Below, piece by piece: positions 11,201 through 22,887 of a DNA stretch of 64,000 nt. Origin of the DNA: Moringa oleifera. Its lineage: Eukaryota > Streptophyta > Magnoliopsida > Brassicales > Moringaceae. The DNA lies in assembly GCA_021397835.1 (NCBI GenBank), contig JAJFZO010000094.1:9710001-9774000 (forward strand). Reading direction: 5' to 3'. The notes beneath the pieces were generated by a model, which worked only from the letters and a program-made list of their open reading frames with translations, was not told the DNA's origin and ran no database searches. The position numbers and the translations under genes are program-made. Position 1 is the stretch's first letter, and each line of letters opens with the position of its first letter.

Positions 11201-14200
11201 CAAAAGGAAGATTGTTAAGATAGCATGGAAATAAAACAGTTTAATGAAAACCTTGATTAGATGGAGGTCTGGAAAGACTAAATATGGTGGAGAAGCAGTA
11301 AAAAGGCCCATCTTGATCTGACCTAGCAATATTAGATATGACAATGTAGACCAAAGAATTTTGCCTAAGCATAAAGCAGCGATGAGTAGTAAACCATACA
11401 CCTATTTTAGTTGTTCCCCACCTTGTGGAAACTATGTTTGATGATAAACTTTATAACAATTGGAGGATTGCTGGTGCTCATATGATTGCTATTTTCAGCA
11501 CTTAATGGAATCCCAAACAATGATACTTGCTCCTTCAATGAATTTCAGTTCTCTGAGTTACACAATAGAGTATGCTTAACAATCATTCCTGGATATCAGC
11601 AAGAAAGCACAGACCTCTTTTTTTTTTTATTTAGATGCTTTTGAGAGTTTTAAGAGACATAATTACTATTCCCATCTCCAGTGCATAATGATGACAATGC
11701 TGCCAAAGTTTTAGAATCCTCTTTTCATTTTTGCTTGGCTTGGAATATTGGAGACAGGCACAGCCATGAGGAATTGAATCCACAACCTCACCCTCTACAC
11801 CATTTCTTGGGGAAAAGAAGGTAGTCATTACATAACCAGAGAAAATTATTTCCTTCTCTTCAAAATAATCCAAACTAAAAAATTTTGAGAACCACAATGC
11901 CTCTAACTACAATGTACCAAGGTGAATACTTAGAAAGCTCACCCAAGTTTAAATTCAAGTGAACAAGACCTCTCCAAACCTTAATGCACCAACAGATATC
12001 AAGTACCACCAGCAAATTCAGTTAGATACTTTTCAATACTAATCATAATTTTCAGAAAGCAAGATGCATGAAATGCTCATTTCATTCTCAAGTTGTTATA
12101 AAAAAGCTAAAAAGAAGTGTGAAATGAGAAATACATACATATATATATATATATGACTAGAAATCACTCAATAAAAAATGAGAGTTAATGTGAAGTAACT
12201 CTCGAACTTATCTAGTAGTCAGTTATTACTTGCATGGCTTTGAAGTTTTAAAATATACCTCACATCCGACATGAATCCATTTTTCCAGAGGAAACTCAAT
12301 TTTTGTAGATACATTTGGAACTTCTGTCCACGAAGCAGTATTTCCAGGATCAGGAGCTTCCTTGTGTAAGAGTGTCAAGGGCAAAAGCATCATCATCTTG
12401 TTTTCATTTAGAACAAGGAAGGGAGCACTGACACTCACATCTGAGTGTACCTGCAAACAAGGAAATTCAACCAAAATCAATTGTGAGGAAGGGAAGAGAC
12501 AATAGACACATATGCGAGACACGAATTTGTGAACCATTAAAAGGAAAGCAAAAGATGGATGATTGAAAACAAAGCTGTCACCTGTAACATCATATGCAAC
12601 CTAAGATGTGAAAATTATGATTCTTTTCCTCATTTTGGCACAATGATTCTGCAATTAATAAAAATTTCTCAAGCCTCATACTCAACCACAAAATGCATTC
12701 ATTTCTAATAACTAGATGTTATAGACAAAGGGCTATTAGCTGCACAAGACATACGAAACTTATCCACTTCCAAACAAGAGTTAGCAATGTGGGAAGTCCG
12801 TGACAAGCATGTATTCAAGAGAGTAATCAAGCAGACACATTAGGAAGAACAAAAAAAGAAACATCTCGAAGTGCTCATTAATAACAATAAAAAAAACATA
12901 AATCATAAAATGTGGGCACAACTCAACATAAAAAGGATATGAGCAAATCTCCAATGTATAATACAATACCACTCCAATGCAGCAAACATGGGCAAAGCAC
13001 GGAAAATGACAAGGAAGAGGCAGCCATGATAAGGATTAGCTGAACCATCATAAGCGCAAATCATTCTAATTCAAGTGCCATGTCATTCACTTCCAGACAG
13101 GACTCCACATATCACTTAAGATGGAAACTGAAGCACCTCGACTAACTAGATAGAAAAAAATCAAATTAGCAAGTGAATGTTCCCACTGGATATAACTTTG
13201 TGAAAATAGATAATTTGGAAGAAGAAAGTAGCTTATCATGATAAAAATATTTAAATGCAAAAAACATATGAATAAGTAACATTACCCTATATAGACAAAC
13301 AAATGAAAAGTAAGGATCAAAGTGGAAACTGGATGGAGTTTCAGCTCATGGAAAAAATAACAAACATGTACTTAAAATAGCAGTTAGCACCAGGCAAACA
13401 GTCAAATTTCACATCTTACAAGAACCACAACAAAGGTGAAAAAATAGTAAGCATTTTCCAAGCTTGAGAAACACAGCAGCAACAACTAGTAGAAACAGGA
13501 AACTGCAAACAGTCAAATTTCACATCTTACAAAAACCACAACCAATGTGGACAAATAATAAGCATTTTCTATGCTTAAGAAACATGGAAGGAACAACTAA
13601 TGAAAACAGGAGACTGAGTAATAGTATTTCTCTAAGATACTAATAAAAATTGAAAACTTTAACAGCCTGAGAAAGAAACCATTTTGGCTGCTTAATAAAA
13701 AGAAGGTGAAGTTTGCCAATAACCATACAATAATGCCATGGACAACGTGACAAAAACAACCAATAAAATCAGATGGACCCATTAAGACACCAAAATGAGA
13801 AACGAAGTTTTTGTTAACAATCCCAATTGAGCAAAATACGAAAAAAGGAATGATAGAAAGAAGCAAGAAGAAACATGGGGCAGTAACTGAGACCTCTCTA
13901 GGCATATAAAGATTAAAAAACAAAAAGAAACAGACATGTAGAAATCAGACTAACGCACTCTGGAAACACACAAAAACAAAAAGGAGATATCGTTGCTAAC
14001 TTAAGAAAGAAAAGGAGATAACGAGAAGTTTTAAATAAAAAAAAAAACAGATAAAGCAAGTAAAAGGAAGGGGTAGCTATCTAAAGTACCTGTCGGATGA
14101 TTGTTGCTGGAAATGTGGTCGAATTCAAGAGGAAAATCCAGAAACAGAGAGAGAAACTCCCTTCTTCATCTACTTCAACATCCAAGCTAAAATCCTTAAG

Positions 14201-14242
14201 CAAGGAGTAGCTTTCACTTTCTATCAAGTTCTCACCTACCAT
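5238..14242 (-). CDS. Plant SH2-domain protein with STAT-type linker-SH2 region (SHA/SHB type), 12 exons
   Basis: Exons: 14242-14090, 12450-12259, 11049-10840, 10757-10671, 10141-10064, 9960-9796, 9437-9090, 7550-7267, 6566-6407, 5921-5580, an exon ending 5365, and 5256-5238. All joins but one keep frame with GT-AG borders; the product is about 700 residues. Exons 1-6 look like a concanavalin-lectin/LamG-type fold (CFWIFLLNSTTFPATI, LEKWIHVGCE, LVCLHINGEIVG). Exon 10 carries the linker (EKMWCWLYPVAFML, PKWIEGFITKEEAE) and an SH2 core with GTFILRF, where Arg is about residue 638 and matches the phosphotyrosine-binding Arg of FLVR. The C-terminal FKPLQDMLLAEPEL is in exon 11. Plant SHA/SHB proteins are the known plant members with a STAT-like linker-SH2; their role is poorly defined. 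The exon 10/11 join is unresolved: the best-looking acceptor (5442) breaks frame and 5468 keeps it. Confidence 0.85.
6739..6990. repeat. Tandem duplication of about 120 bases in an SH2-gene intron
   Basis: Two direct copies, about 6739-6859 and 6878-6990, share CAAACTGGCAAAGAT and GTCACCTTGAGTTTTATTT and end in TTCATCAACTG. They lie in the intron between exons 8 and 9. They create the 6627-7016 open frame on the minus strand, which I do not regard as coding. Confidence 0.75.
12024..12744. repeat. Duplicated block, copy A: exon 2 of the SH2 gene and its flanking introns
   Basis: About 720 bases containing exon 2 (12450-12259) match 15168-15879 almost base for base. By eye the copies differ at about 16 positions plus three short length changes, one of them in the (TA)n tract at 12138-12154. 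This copy is in the correct place inside the gene. Confidence 0.9.
13394..13612. repeat. Tandem duplication, period 111, in intron 1 of the SH2 gene
   Basis: GCAAACAGTCAAATTTCACA begins at 13394 and again at 13505. The following roughly 100 bases run in parallel with scattered differences (CTTACAAGAACCACAA / CTTACAAAAACCACAA). Both lie wholly in intron 1, with no coding effect. Confidence 0.75.
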
Positions 14243-14759
14243 CCTTTGTGTCTTTCTTTCAATTTGAAGCAGAACAAGACCTTAAACCCACAGAACACAA
14301 CACAGACTCTCTCCCTATTTCTCTCTCCTGCGCAACAAGCACACGAAAAAATGATACCAGTTTTGTAAACTCGCTGTATTCCTTCGCGCTCCCCTAAAGC
14401 CAAGCGCAGCTGCTTTCTGACGGCTGTTAATTAACGGTTGGCACCATGTTCCGGTCCTTCAATGGAAAAGAGAAGAACGATAATCTGCTACTTCGCGCAA
14501 TATTAAAGTAGAATGAACACCAAATATTCTTGACTTATCGTGACGTGTGCAACTCTCATTGGACCAACAGAAACATCACCGTTTCCAGTTAGGTATTATT
14601 TCAAACCTCAGCGGAAGGTAACAGATATAGGGGATTGGGTCCGTAAAAAGCGCAAGAAATCTAGGGAATGATAAAGTCCACAAGGCAATTCTGAAGTAAC
14701 TCAAATCAGGCCCATTCTCGCCCAGTCAGCCCAAACCAAATTCAATCAGGTAATTGTTT

Positions 14760-15167
14760 TCTTAAGGAGGGCAAAATTAAATTTTAAAATAAATATAAAA
14801 AAACTCAATTTAAATGCTACATTTAATTTTTTTATTTAATTTAAATTTTATTTTAAATAATTATAAAATATTAAAAATATTTTTATTATTAAATATTTTT
14901 AAAAACTCAAAAAAAAATATTTTACTTTTTCATTTCGACTACATCTTTTAATTTAAGTAATTTTAAACTTACAAATTTTTAAAAATTTTTAAAAATGCAA
15001 ATACATAAATTTAAAATATTATTTAATGTTTTAAATTTTAAAATTTTTTGAAATATAATTTTAATATTGTTTGCATTTATAAAAAATTTAAACTAAAATT
15101 CATTATATAACATTTTATTAAATTAAATTATTATAATTATAATTAATTTAATTTAATTAATATTATA
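14760..15167. repeat. AT-rich block between the SH2 gene and the duplicated exon copy
   Basis: About 400 bases almost without G or C, made of AAATTTTAAAAT and TTAATTTAATT-like strings. It starts abruptly after TTAAGGAGGGCAAAATT and ends exactly where the duplicated exon block begins at 15168. Similar blocks occur at 44.5-45.0 and 57.2-58.9 kb. Confidence 0.6.
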
Positions 15168-15879
15168 AGATACTTTTCAATACTAATCATAATTTTCAGA
15201 AAGCAAGATGCATGAAATGCTCATTTCATTCTGAGGTTGTTATAAGAAAGCTAAAAAGAAGTGTGAAATGAGAAATACATACATATATATGACTAGAGAT
15301 CACTCAATAAAAAATGAGAGTTAATGTGAAGTAACTCTCAAACTTATCTAGTGGTCAGTTATTACTTGCATGGCTTTGAAGTTTTAAAGTATACCTCACA
15401 TCCGACATGAATCCATTTTTCCAGAGGAAACTCAATTTTTGTAGATACATTTGGAACTTCTGTCCACGAAGCAGTATTTCCAGGATCAGGAGCTTCCTTG
15501 TGTAAGAGTGTCAAGGGCAAAAGCATCGTCATCTTGTTTTCATTTAGAACAAGGAAGGGAGCACTGACACTCACATCTGAGTGTACCTGCAAACAAGGAA
15601 ATTCAACCAAGATCAATTGTGAGGAAGGGAAGAGACAATAGACACATGCGAGACACGAATTTGTGAACCATTAAAAGGAAAGCAAAAGATGGATGATTGA
15701 AAAACAAAGCTGTCACCTGTAACATCATATGCAATCTAAGATGTGAAAATTATGATTCTTTTCCTCATTTTGGTACACTGATTCTGCAATTAATAAAAAT
15801 TTCTCAAGCCTCATACTCAACCAGAAAATGCATTCATTTCCGATAACTAGATGTTATAGACAAAGGGCTAATAGCTGCA
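15168..15879. repeat. Duplicated block, copy B: displaced copy of SH2 exon 2 with intron flanks
   Basis: Near-identical copy of 12024-12744 in the same orientation, placed about 1.1 kb upstream of the SH2 gene's ATG. The left end is AGATACTTTTCAATAC and the right end is AGCTGCA, after which the two sequences diverge completely. Neither end shows a terminal repeat or poly-A that would mark an ordinary transposon. Confidence 0.9.
15395..15586 (-). pseudogene. Displaced duplicate of SH2 exon 2
   Basis: 192 bases encode the same 64 residues as 12450-12259 except one Met to Thr change (NENKMTMLL against NENKMMMLL). The acceptor (TTGCAG before 15586) and donor (GAG|GTATAC) remain intact and the frame is open. 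Because it lies 5' of exon 1 it can enter the normal transcript only through an upstream promoter. I treat it as a pseudo-exon. The high identity points to a recent duplication. Confidence 0.8.
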
Positions 15880-17345
15880 TTCCGGGGAAATATTGTCCCT
15901 ATGTTTGTGGTAGTTAAATGACCTAATCTTAGTGGTAAGATAAATGTCGACAGTTGAACTTCATTGCCCTTCAATATCAGACTTCCCGACTTTTGCGGAA
16001 AAGGGTACTTATTCTCCATGAAAGTTTCTTTTTCACTGACCCATCTTGCACAGACTTCAAAAGATTTTTTTTTTTTTTTTCTGTAGTAGTACTTCTGAGA
16101 AGAAGATATGACCAGCGCTACAAAATTCATAATGAAATGAAAGGAAGAAGCTTCACAAGATTGAGAACAGTAATCAAGTCTTGAAGCCAGCAAGGTGATT
16201 GTCAACATTGCAAGGATTCCCACTCAAGTTGGGATTTTGTATCAACTTATCAAGCAAGGCCACTGCTTTGCCCCCAAGATTTGGGTATTTCTTTGTAAGT
16301 TTAGATGTAAAAATGAGTAATATGGTCTTACTGGGATGGCTTGGGTTTTCTGTGGTGCTGCTTCATTATGGGTTTCTTGCTGCCAGGCCTGTTGAGGAAT
16401 TTCAACCTTTTTTACATCAAGTAGTCAGTCAAATGATCTTGATAATAAACGATTAGCAAAAAGAAAAGGAAAATGGAAACTTTTTAGGCTCTTGTGTGCA
16501 AGTCAAATCCTAGTAAATTATTGGATACCTTGTGTATTTCCTTTGACCTGTGACTTGTTCTGCTTTGGCTGGTCTAATTGCATGTTCTTTTGATTTGTCT
16601 ACTTGGTGCGGTCTTCTTGAACCTCCAGTGCTCTGTAGGCTGCAGATCTTAGCAGCAACGGGGAGATTGTTTGTTGCTTGTTGTTTTATTAGCTACTCTT
16701 TTGTGCTTTTTTTTTTTTCAAGTCCACTGAGCATCTTTTTATTCAACAAGCATCAATCAGTTCAGGCACTTCATCTCCCTATTTGCATCTATCAAAAATT
16801 TTTGGGTATTTTTTTTGTTCTTTCGTTGATTTGATGATAAGATTCATTGTGCTTTCTTCTTCTGCTGCTTGGGTCTCTTAGATTCATTCAACGATTTATT
16901 GTTTTTCTTTTCAGCTTAACTTCTTTTTCTTGCTAAGAATACTGATTAGTAATACACTAGCTGTTAGTTTTCTTGTTCTTATCTTTCTTCCTTAATGGTA
17001 AGCTTTTGTTTTCTCCTCCATTTTCGATTCCCTAAAGTTAATTGATTGATGAAAAATACAGGGTTAGCAATTGCTTCTACTGACTATATAGCTTCTGTTT
17101 TCTAAATCTTATTAGTTGTGTGCTAATGTTACAATTAGATGCAATTGGTGTCAATTATGTAGAAATCAATGAATAGAAAGTAATATGAAAACCGTGATCC
17201 AATTAAGTTCTCTGCCAGTCAAATCGTGTCATTACTTTCTATTATATGCTTTTCAATAGTTGCTGGATTGATTTGCTGATTGAAAAGTTTATGTATCTTT
17301 ATTTTTATTAAGCTTTTCTTTGTGATTGTTACCAGAAGGTTAGCC
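15880..17345. other. Intergenic between the duplicated exon and the resistance-gene remnant
   Basis: No family recognised. A plus-strand frame at 16313-16456 begins MSNMVLLGWLGFSV and has a leader-like hydrophobic start followed by RPVEEF; at 47 residues it may be chance or a small secreted peptide. The stretch next to 17345 is T-rich and would be the promoter/leader of the resistance-gene remnant. Confidence 0.45.
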
Positions 17346-20192
17346 ATGGAGATTGCAGGGCCAACCACAGAACATATAAACATGATACTCACACCAGTTG
17401 GCAAATGCTTCAGGAATAATAGAAGTCTTGAGGAATATATGGATGATCTAAGAAGGAAATCTAATGAATTAAACTGCCGAAGAGAAGAATCACAGTGGAG
17501 AAACTTCCCAGAAATCCTCTAATGAAAGAAGTTGAGCTTTGGCTAGCAACTGTAGAAAGGATCACTAGTGAAATGTATGTCATTGAGGAAGAAGTCAAGA
17601 AGGTAAATTATCTCTCACGTGCACATCTGGGAAAAACATTCTCAAGAAGATAAAAGAAGCTGAAACAGCTCATGAAAAGGGTACTTTCCCTAAGAGTCTG
17701 GTAGTTGATGAAGCTTTGCTCATGGCAGGGATACTACCAACCGCGACATTAGCTGGTGAAACAACTGCCAAAAGAAAAATGAAAGAAATTATAGAATACT
17801 TTACGGGTGATGATGTTAGGAAGATTGGAGGTTATGGCATGGGAGGATCAGGAGAAAAAAAAAAAACACAATGAAAAATGACTACATTCAGATCCTCTGA
17901 GAAAAGAGTAACAAATTCGACAATTTAATTTGGATGATCATGTCAACGGACATTGATGTCATCAAACTGCAACACAAGATTGCAAAAGAAGTGAGGTTAG
18001 ACCTTTTGCACATTAAAGATGAAACAAAAAGGTCATCAATGTTGTTTCAAAGGTTAGAACAAATGGGAAGATATCTGCTAATTTTGGATGACGTGGGAAG
18101 CATATGAGTTAGATGCTATAGGTATACCTGAACCTACCTGGGCTAATGGGTGCAAATTGGTATTAACTACTCGATCGCTTGAAGTTTGGCTACGGATGGA
18201 TTGTCAAGTTCTGAACAGGAGGCATGGGAGTTATTCTTAGATAAAGCCGGGTGTCATAGTGTGCGTACTCCTAAAATAGAAGCAATTGGCAGACAAGTAA
18301 CTGATGAATGTGCTTGTTTATCACTTGCAATCATCACTGTTGTTGGAAGTTTGAAGGCTGCAGCAGAAATATTCGTGTGGTCTCATGCATTAGAAGAACT
18401 TAAAAGATCTACAAGAAGGCACAATGAGATGGAAACTGAAGTGTTTGAGACATTAAAGTTTAGCCAACATCGGTTAGATAATGAGACTTTGAGAATGTAT
18501 TTTATATTGTGCATTATATCCTGAAGATTTTATGATCAAAACAGAGGAGCTAATAGAGCATTTGATTGATGAAGGGATAATAGAAGAATTAGACAACAGG
18601 CAAACTACATTAAACAAAGGCCATAGCATGTTGAGAAAACTAGAGAATGCATGTTTACTTGAAAGATTTACAGACCACTTGAGAAGTGAGTACGTCAAGA
18701 TGCATGATTTGATCTGGGACATGGTACTGTAGATGGTGAGTGTCAGTTCTCGATTCATGGTGTCAGCCAAAATGCAATTAGAAGAAATACCAAATGATGA
18801 AGAATGGAAAAATGATCTTATGAGGGTTTCCTTAATGGACAATAACATAGCTGATTCATTCTTTTTGCATTTACAAGAACTTAGGATTCTTAATCTTTCT
18901 TGTATAGATAGTCAGAAATTGTCGGATAATGTTTTTAATTTGGAAAATCTCGCTATGTTGTCACTTGGAGGGTGTGAGTCACTGAGGCATACTCCATCAT
19001 TGGCAGCTCTCGAAGAACTAAAGAAGTTGGACTGGACTTGAACAAGTACCTAAGGGTATTGAAATGCTGGTCAATCTTGGATATCTTAACCTTGATGCCA
19101 GACGCATCAAGAAAAATACCAACTGGGGTCTTCAGCAGGCTCTTGAATCTTCAGTTACTCATACTTAACCCCACTCTCCAAAAGATTACCTATCACAAGA
19201 GAAGAAATAGTGAAGGTGAAGAAATTGGAAACACTAGCATGTCAGTTTTACAATTTAAGTGACCTTAATAGGTATATATGCTAGCTACCTTGTGGATTAC
19301 CATGGGCCTTCAATGAGCCAATATTACTTTGCAGTAGGAGTAGAGATTGACGATATTGAGTTTCTTACTGCTGGGATTCCATTGATTGAAGATCCTCTGA
19401 TGCTCCCAGGCGATGTTCAAATCCTGGAGATTGAAAGGTGCCATGACATAAGAAGTTTATGTGATGTGTCATCTCTAGAAATGTGTCTAAACTGGACAGA
19501 ATTGTGGTTTATGGTTGTGATGGGATAGAGTATTTGTTTTTTTCATCATCCATCAGTAAGGCACTTGAAAGTATTGAGATGCTACACCTTTCAGCACTGC
19601 TAAATTTACGAACTTTGTGAGAAAAGAACGAGCTGTTGCACCAGCACACGTAATGGTACCAAATGGCACTCTTTCTTGCCTTAAAAGATTTTACATGTAC
19701 GGTTGTCCAAATATAAAGAAGCTGCTCGAGCCTGCCTTGGTGCCACACCTGCAAAAGTTAGAAGAGATGGAAGTGGAAAGTTATGACAAATTAGAGGAGA
19801 TAATAGCAGCAGAAGAAGAAAACCAGAGAAATCTTGAATGTGACATTTTGGTCTACCAAGGCTACAATAACAATCCTCCTATTACCATAAACAACATGGA
19901 TGCTAACATCACCCAATTCATTCTCCCAAAGTTAAAGGTTTTGCAATTGTTTGGACTACTGAAATCAAAGAGCATAGTTGTAAGTGCAGTAATGATTTGT
20001 GATTTTATCCAAGAAATTGAGTTGCATAAATGCGGAGACCCATATAGGTTACCACTCTATCCCCTGCTTGACAGTGGGCAACCATCTGCTCCTCCTCTCA
20101 AGATAATAAGAATAAACCAGTAGGACTGGTGGGAATCATTGCAGTGGGATCATCCAAACACTATGAATGTCCTTCAAACTTTTGTCCGTTAA
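17346..20192 (+). pseudogene. CC-NBS-LRR disease-resistance pseudogene (At4g27220-like)
   Basis: The start MEIAGPTTEHINMI and the following DLRRKSNELN match the coiled-coil start of CNL proteins. The domains then appear in the right order but in shifting frames. The P-loop near 17830 reads GGYGMGGSGEKK, broken by an A run where GKT should be. Kinase-2 (LLILDDV) near 18078 is followed by a shift, then KLVLTTRSLEV. The GLPL site reads CLSLAII (18319). An RNBS-D/MHD region (VKMHDLIWDM) ends in a TAG at 18730. Leucine-rich repeats run from about 18870 to 20100. A single TAG (20121) separates the main frame from a normal C-terminal tail (DWWESLQWDHPNTMNV) ending at 20192. At least five frame breaks or stops make a working receptor very unlikely. 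Confidence 0.85.
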
Positions 20193-20518
20193 CTTCGGTA
20201 GCAATTTCAATCATTAGCAAGCTTTGAGGAAGATGATGACAACCATTGATTGAGTTATCTTTTCTTACTTATTCATTTATGTAGTTCAATTCACAAGATC
20301 ATTTTTAGTTTCTTAAAGATTACTTGGAATACTCAGAGATCTTAAATCTATTCTCTTTGGCTTGTAATCTTAGACTTGATTGTTCTTCTGTCCATGTCTT
20401 TATATTATATTTTATGTAAAGCCTGTTTTATTATGTAGAACATATCTCTGTGAATTATTGATGTTCTTTACTTAATTTAATTTAATTTGTATGTCAAAGT
20501 CGTTAAGCAACTTTGGCT

Positions 20519-21034
20519 TGTTAGACATTTGGCTTGCCTTAGGAAATGCCCAACAAACACTTTCAAATTATAAATCTTGAATTGGTTGGAGTTAGATTGA
20601 CATTTCTTTAATCATGATTAAAGAAGTTAAAAAAACGTCTATAAATAAGCTAAGTTTCAAATTTGAAGGTATTAGGAAAAATGTAGTAAATCTGGTCATT
20701 CTTGTGCCCTGGTAGAGAGAGAAAAACAGAGTTACAGAGAAAGAAAACTTTTATATTGCAAAGGATTTGAGAGCTTGAAGTGGGTAATTTTATCTAATGT
20801 TAATGGCAATTTATTTTTTGCAAGTGTTTTCACTCAATGAAGTGCTTACTTGATTGAACCTCGTTAAATTTTCGTTTCTTTGATTTTCTTTCTTGTTCTT
20901 GTTTCTAATATGTTTTATGAGAAATTTTCTAGACAAACATATTGCAATCCCTTGAGCATTGCTTGGCAAAATCTGCACTTTAATTAGACAGTTTCTGGGC
21001 AATTTGAAGGTTGATTGTTGTTGGTTTTTCTAAA
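20519..21034 (+). repeat. 5' LTR of the gutted copia element
   Basis: Starts TGTTAGACATTTGGCTT and ends about TTTTTCTAAAA. It shares with 22298-22887 the strings AAGTTTCAAATTTGA, AGAGAAAGA..CTTTTATATTG, TGATTTTCTTT, ATATGTTT.ATGAGAAATT and GATTGTTGTTGG in the same order. Borders are estimates. Confidence 0.65.
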
Positions 21035-22297
21035 AGAATTGTCAGAGTTTAGATCAAAATCATGGGCTCAGCAACAAATTTTACTTTGACTTGTGGCACA
21101 TGAAGATGAAGGTCATCATGGTGCAGCAAGAATGCGATTTTGACTTGACAGGAGAGGAACTTTCACCAAAATCTTTATCAAATGATTAGAAGATAGAGAC
21201 AATGGAGAAAGCCTATGGTGCCATAGTCTTGAGTCTCGAAGATAGGGTATTAAGAGAAGTGAACAATGAGAAGATTGTTGCCAAAATTTAGATAAAATTA
21301 AAAAAAAAAATTATGATAAAATTGTTTACTAACAAATTGTATTTGAAAGAATAACTTTTTGGGTTCAAATTGAATGAGGATCAGCGTTGAACGAGATCGT
21401 CTTGATAAGTTTAACAATATTGTTATTGATCTAGTATATTATGGTAAATACTCTGCAGAATTTTTTTTTTTTTTTTAAGTTTCAAAGATTCAATAAAGTA
21501 TGGACACAAGACTTTAATGTTTGAAGTGCAAGCTGCCTTAAATTCGAAGCAGAGAGAAGTTGAACAAGCTAATGAAAAGGAGCTGCAAGGTTATTGATCA
21601 CAAAAGCAAAGAACGTGAAGACCAAGAAGTGTTGTTTAAGTGTGACAAAGTTGGTCACTTTAAGAATGAATGAACAAAAATGGCTTGGAAGACCAAAGGA
21701 CAACGAAGTTTAGTAGAAACCCATTTGGTGGAAGGATATGAAACTGCAGAGATGTTGCTAGCCATAATATTGAAGTCCGAAGAGGTTTGAGTTTATTGGT
21801 GGAAGCATTGGTTTATGGATTAGTATAAAGTTGGTGGTGACTTGATTAATTTGGAAACCAACACAACCCTTGGCATTGTGGGAATTGATTCCATCAAGTT
21901 TAAGATGATAAAAAGTGAAATTTGGGTGTTGAAAGTGGTGAGACATGTTCCAGAGCTCCTTAGGAGTTCTTGATTTGAAAGGGATTTTTTTTCCGGCTAA
22001 TATCAAGGTTGCAAAGGTACAAGTTTTGATGGATTTTAAGGTGATCATGGAAGGTGCCAAATATAATGGTATGTAACGGTAACTTGGATCAATTTTATCT
22101 GATTCAACCATGAAAGTTGTTTCTGCAAAAAATCTATACAACTTAGAAGAAATTTAAGTTCAAGGTGAAACTAAAACAAATAACTTGATGGAGCAGTTTA
22201 TCAAAGGGCAAATCATCAAAGGCCTTGAGGTAGAAGATGAAGAAGAACACTAGTATGGATTTCTAGCCGTTTTTTTTTTTTTTTTAACAAATGAAGT

Positions 22298-22887
22298 TGT
22301 TAAGAAATGACCCAATAAAACACTTCCAAATTGACAACTCAACTCTTGAATTAGTTGGAGTAAGTTAAGAGCTACTAATAACAATGATCCACATAACAGC
22401 ATAGCCTAATATAATCGTACTTATGTGCATCATTAACAACTGGGATTGGAGAGTAGGCACCACTATTATGGATTGAGAGAAGTAGTTGAAAAATATCTAT
22501 GAATAGACTAAGTTTCAAATTTGAGGATACCAAGAAAAAAAAAAAAAAAAACCAATCTGGTCCTTCTTACATCTTGATAGAGAGAAAAAAAAAAATAACA
22601 GAGTTAGAGAGAAAGAGAGCTTTTATATTGTAAAAGATTTTAGAGCTTTGAGGTTATAATTATCTCTGATGTTAATGGAAGTTCTTCACTGGAGGATTGA
22701 CTGAACCTTGCTATATTTTTGTACCTTTGATTTTCTTTTTCTAGTTTTTATTTTTAATATGTTTATTGAGAAATTCTCTGAAAAAACGTACCGCTAACTT
22801 TTTGGGCATTGTTTGAGTAGAAACTGCACTTCAATTGAGCAGTTTTTGGACAATTTCATGATTGATTCTTGTTGGGTTTCTCTAACA
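22298..22887 (+). repeat. 3' LTR of the gutted copia element
   Basis: Starts TGTTAAGAAATGACCCAA and ends about GGGTTTCTCTAACA (TG...CA). It is longer than the 5' copy because it holds about 80 extra bases near 22370-22480. Many differences between the LTRs indicate an old insertion. Confidence 0.65.

Larger units (their letters stand above)
20519..22887 (+). mobile_element. Gutted Ty1/copia LTR retrotransposon: two LTRs flanking gag remnants
   Basis: Two diverged direct repeats (about 20519-21034 and 22298-22887) frame an internal stretch that reads like copia gag. At about 21200 is KAYGAIVLSLEDRVLREV; at 21525, EVQAALNSKQREVEQ; near 21625, a zinc-knuckle remnant (LFKCDKVGHFKNE); from about 21840, the GVVGDLI-type pre-integrase region ending in VVRHVPEL. 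Stops and shifts interrupt all of it. No integrase, reverse transcriptase or RNase H can be seen, so the element lost most of pol and is not autonomous. The primer-binding site after the 5' LTR is degenerate (TTGTCAGAGTTTAGATC, against the usual initiator-Met type). No target-site duplication was found. Confidence 0.75.
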
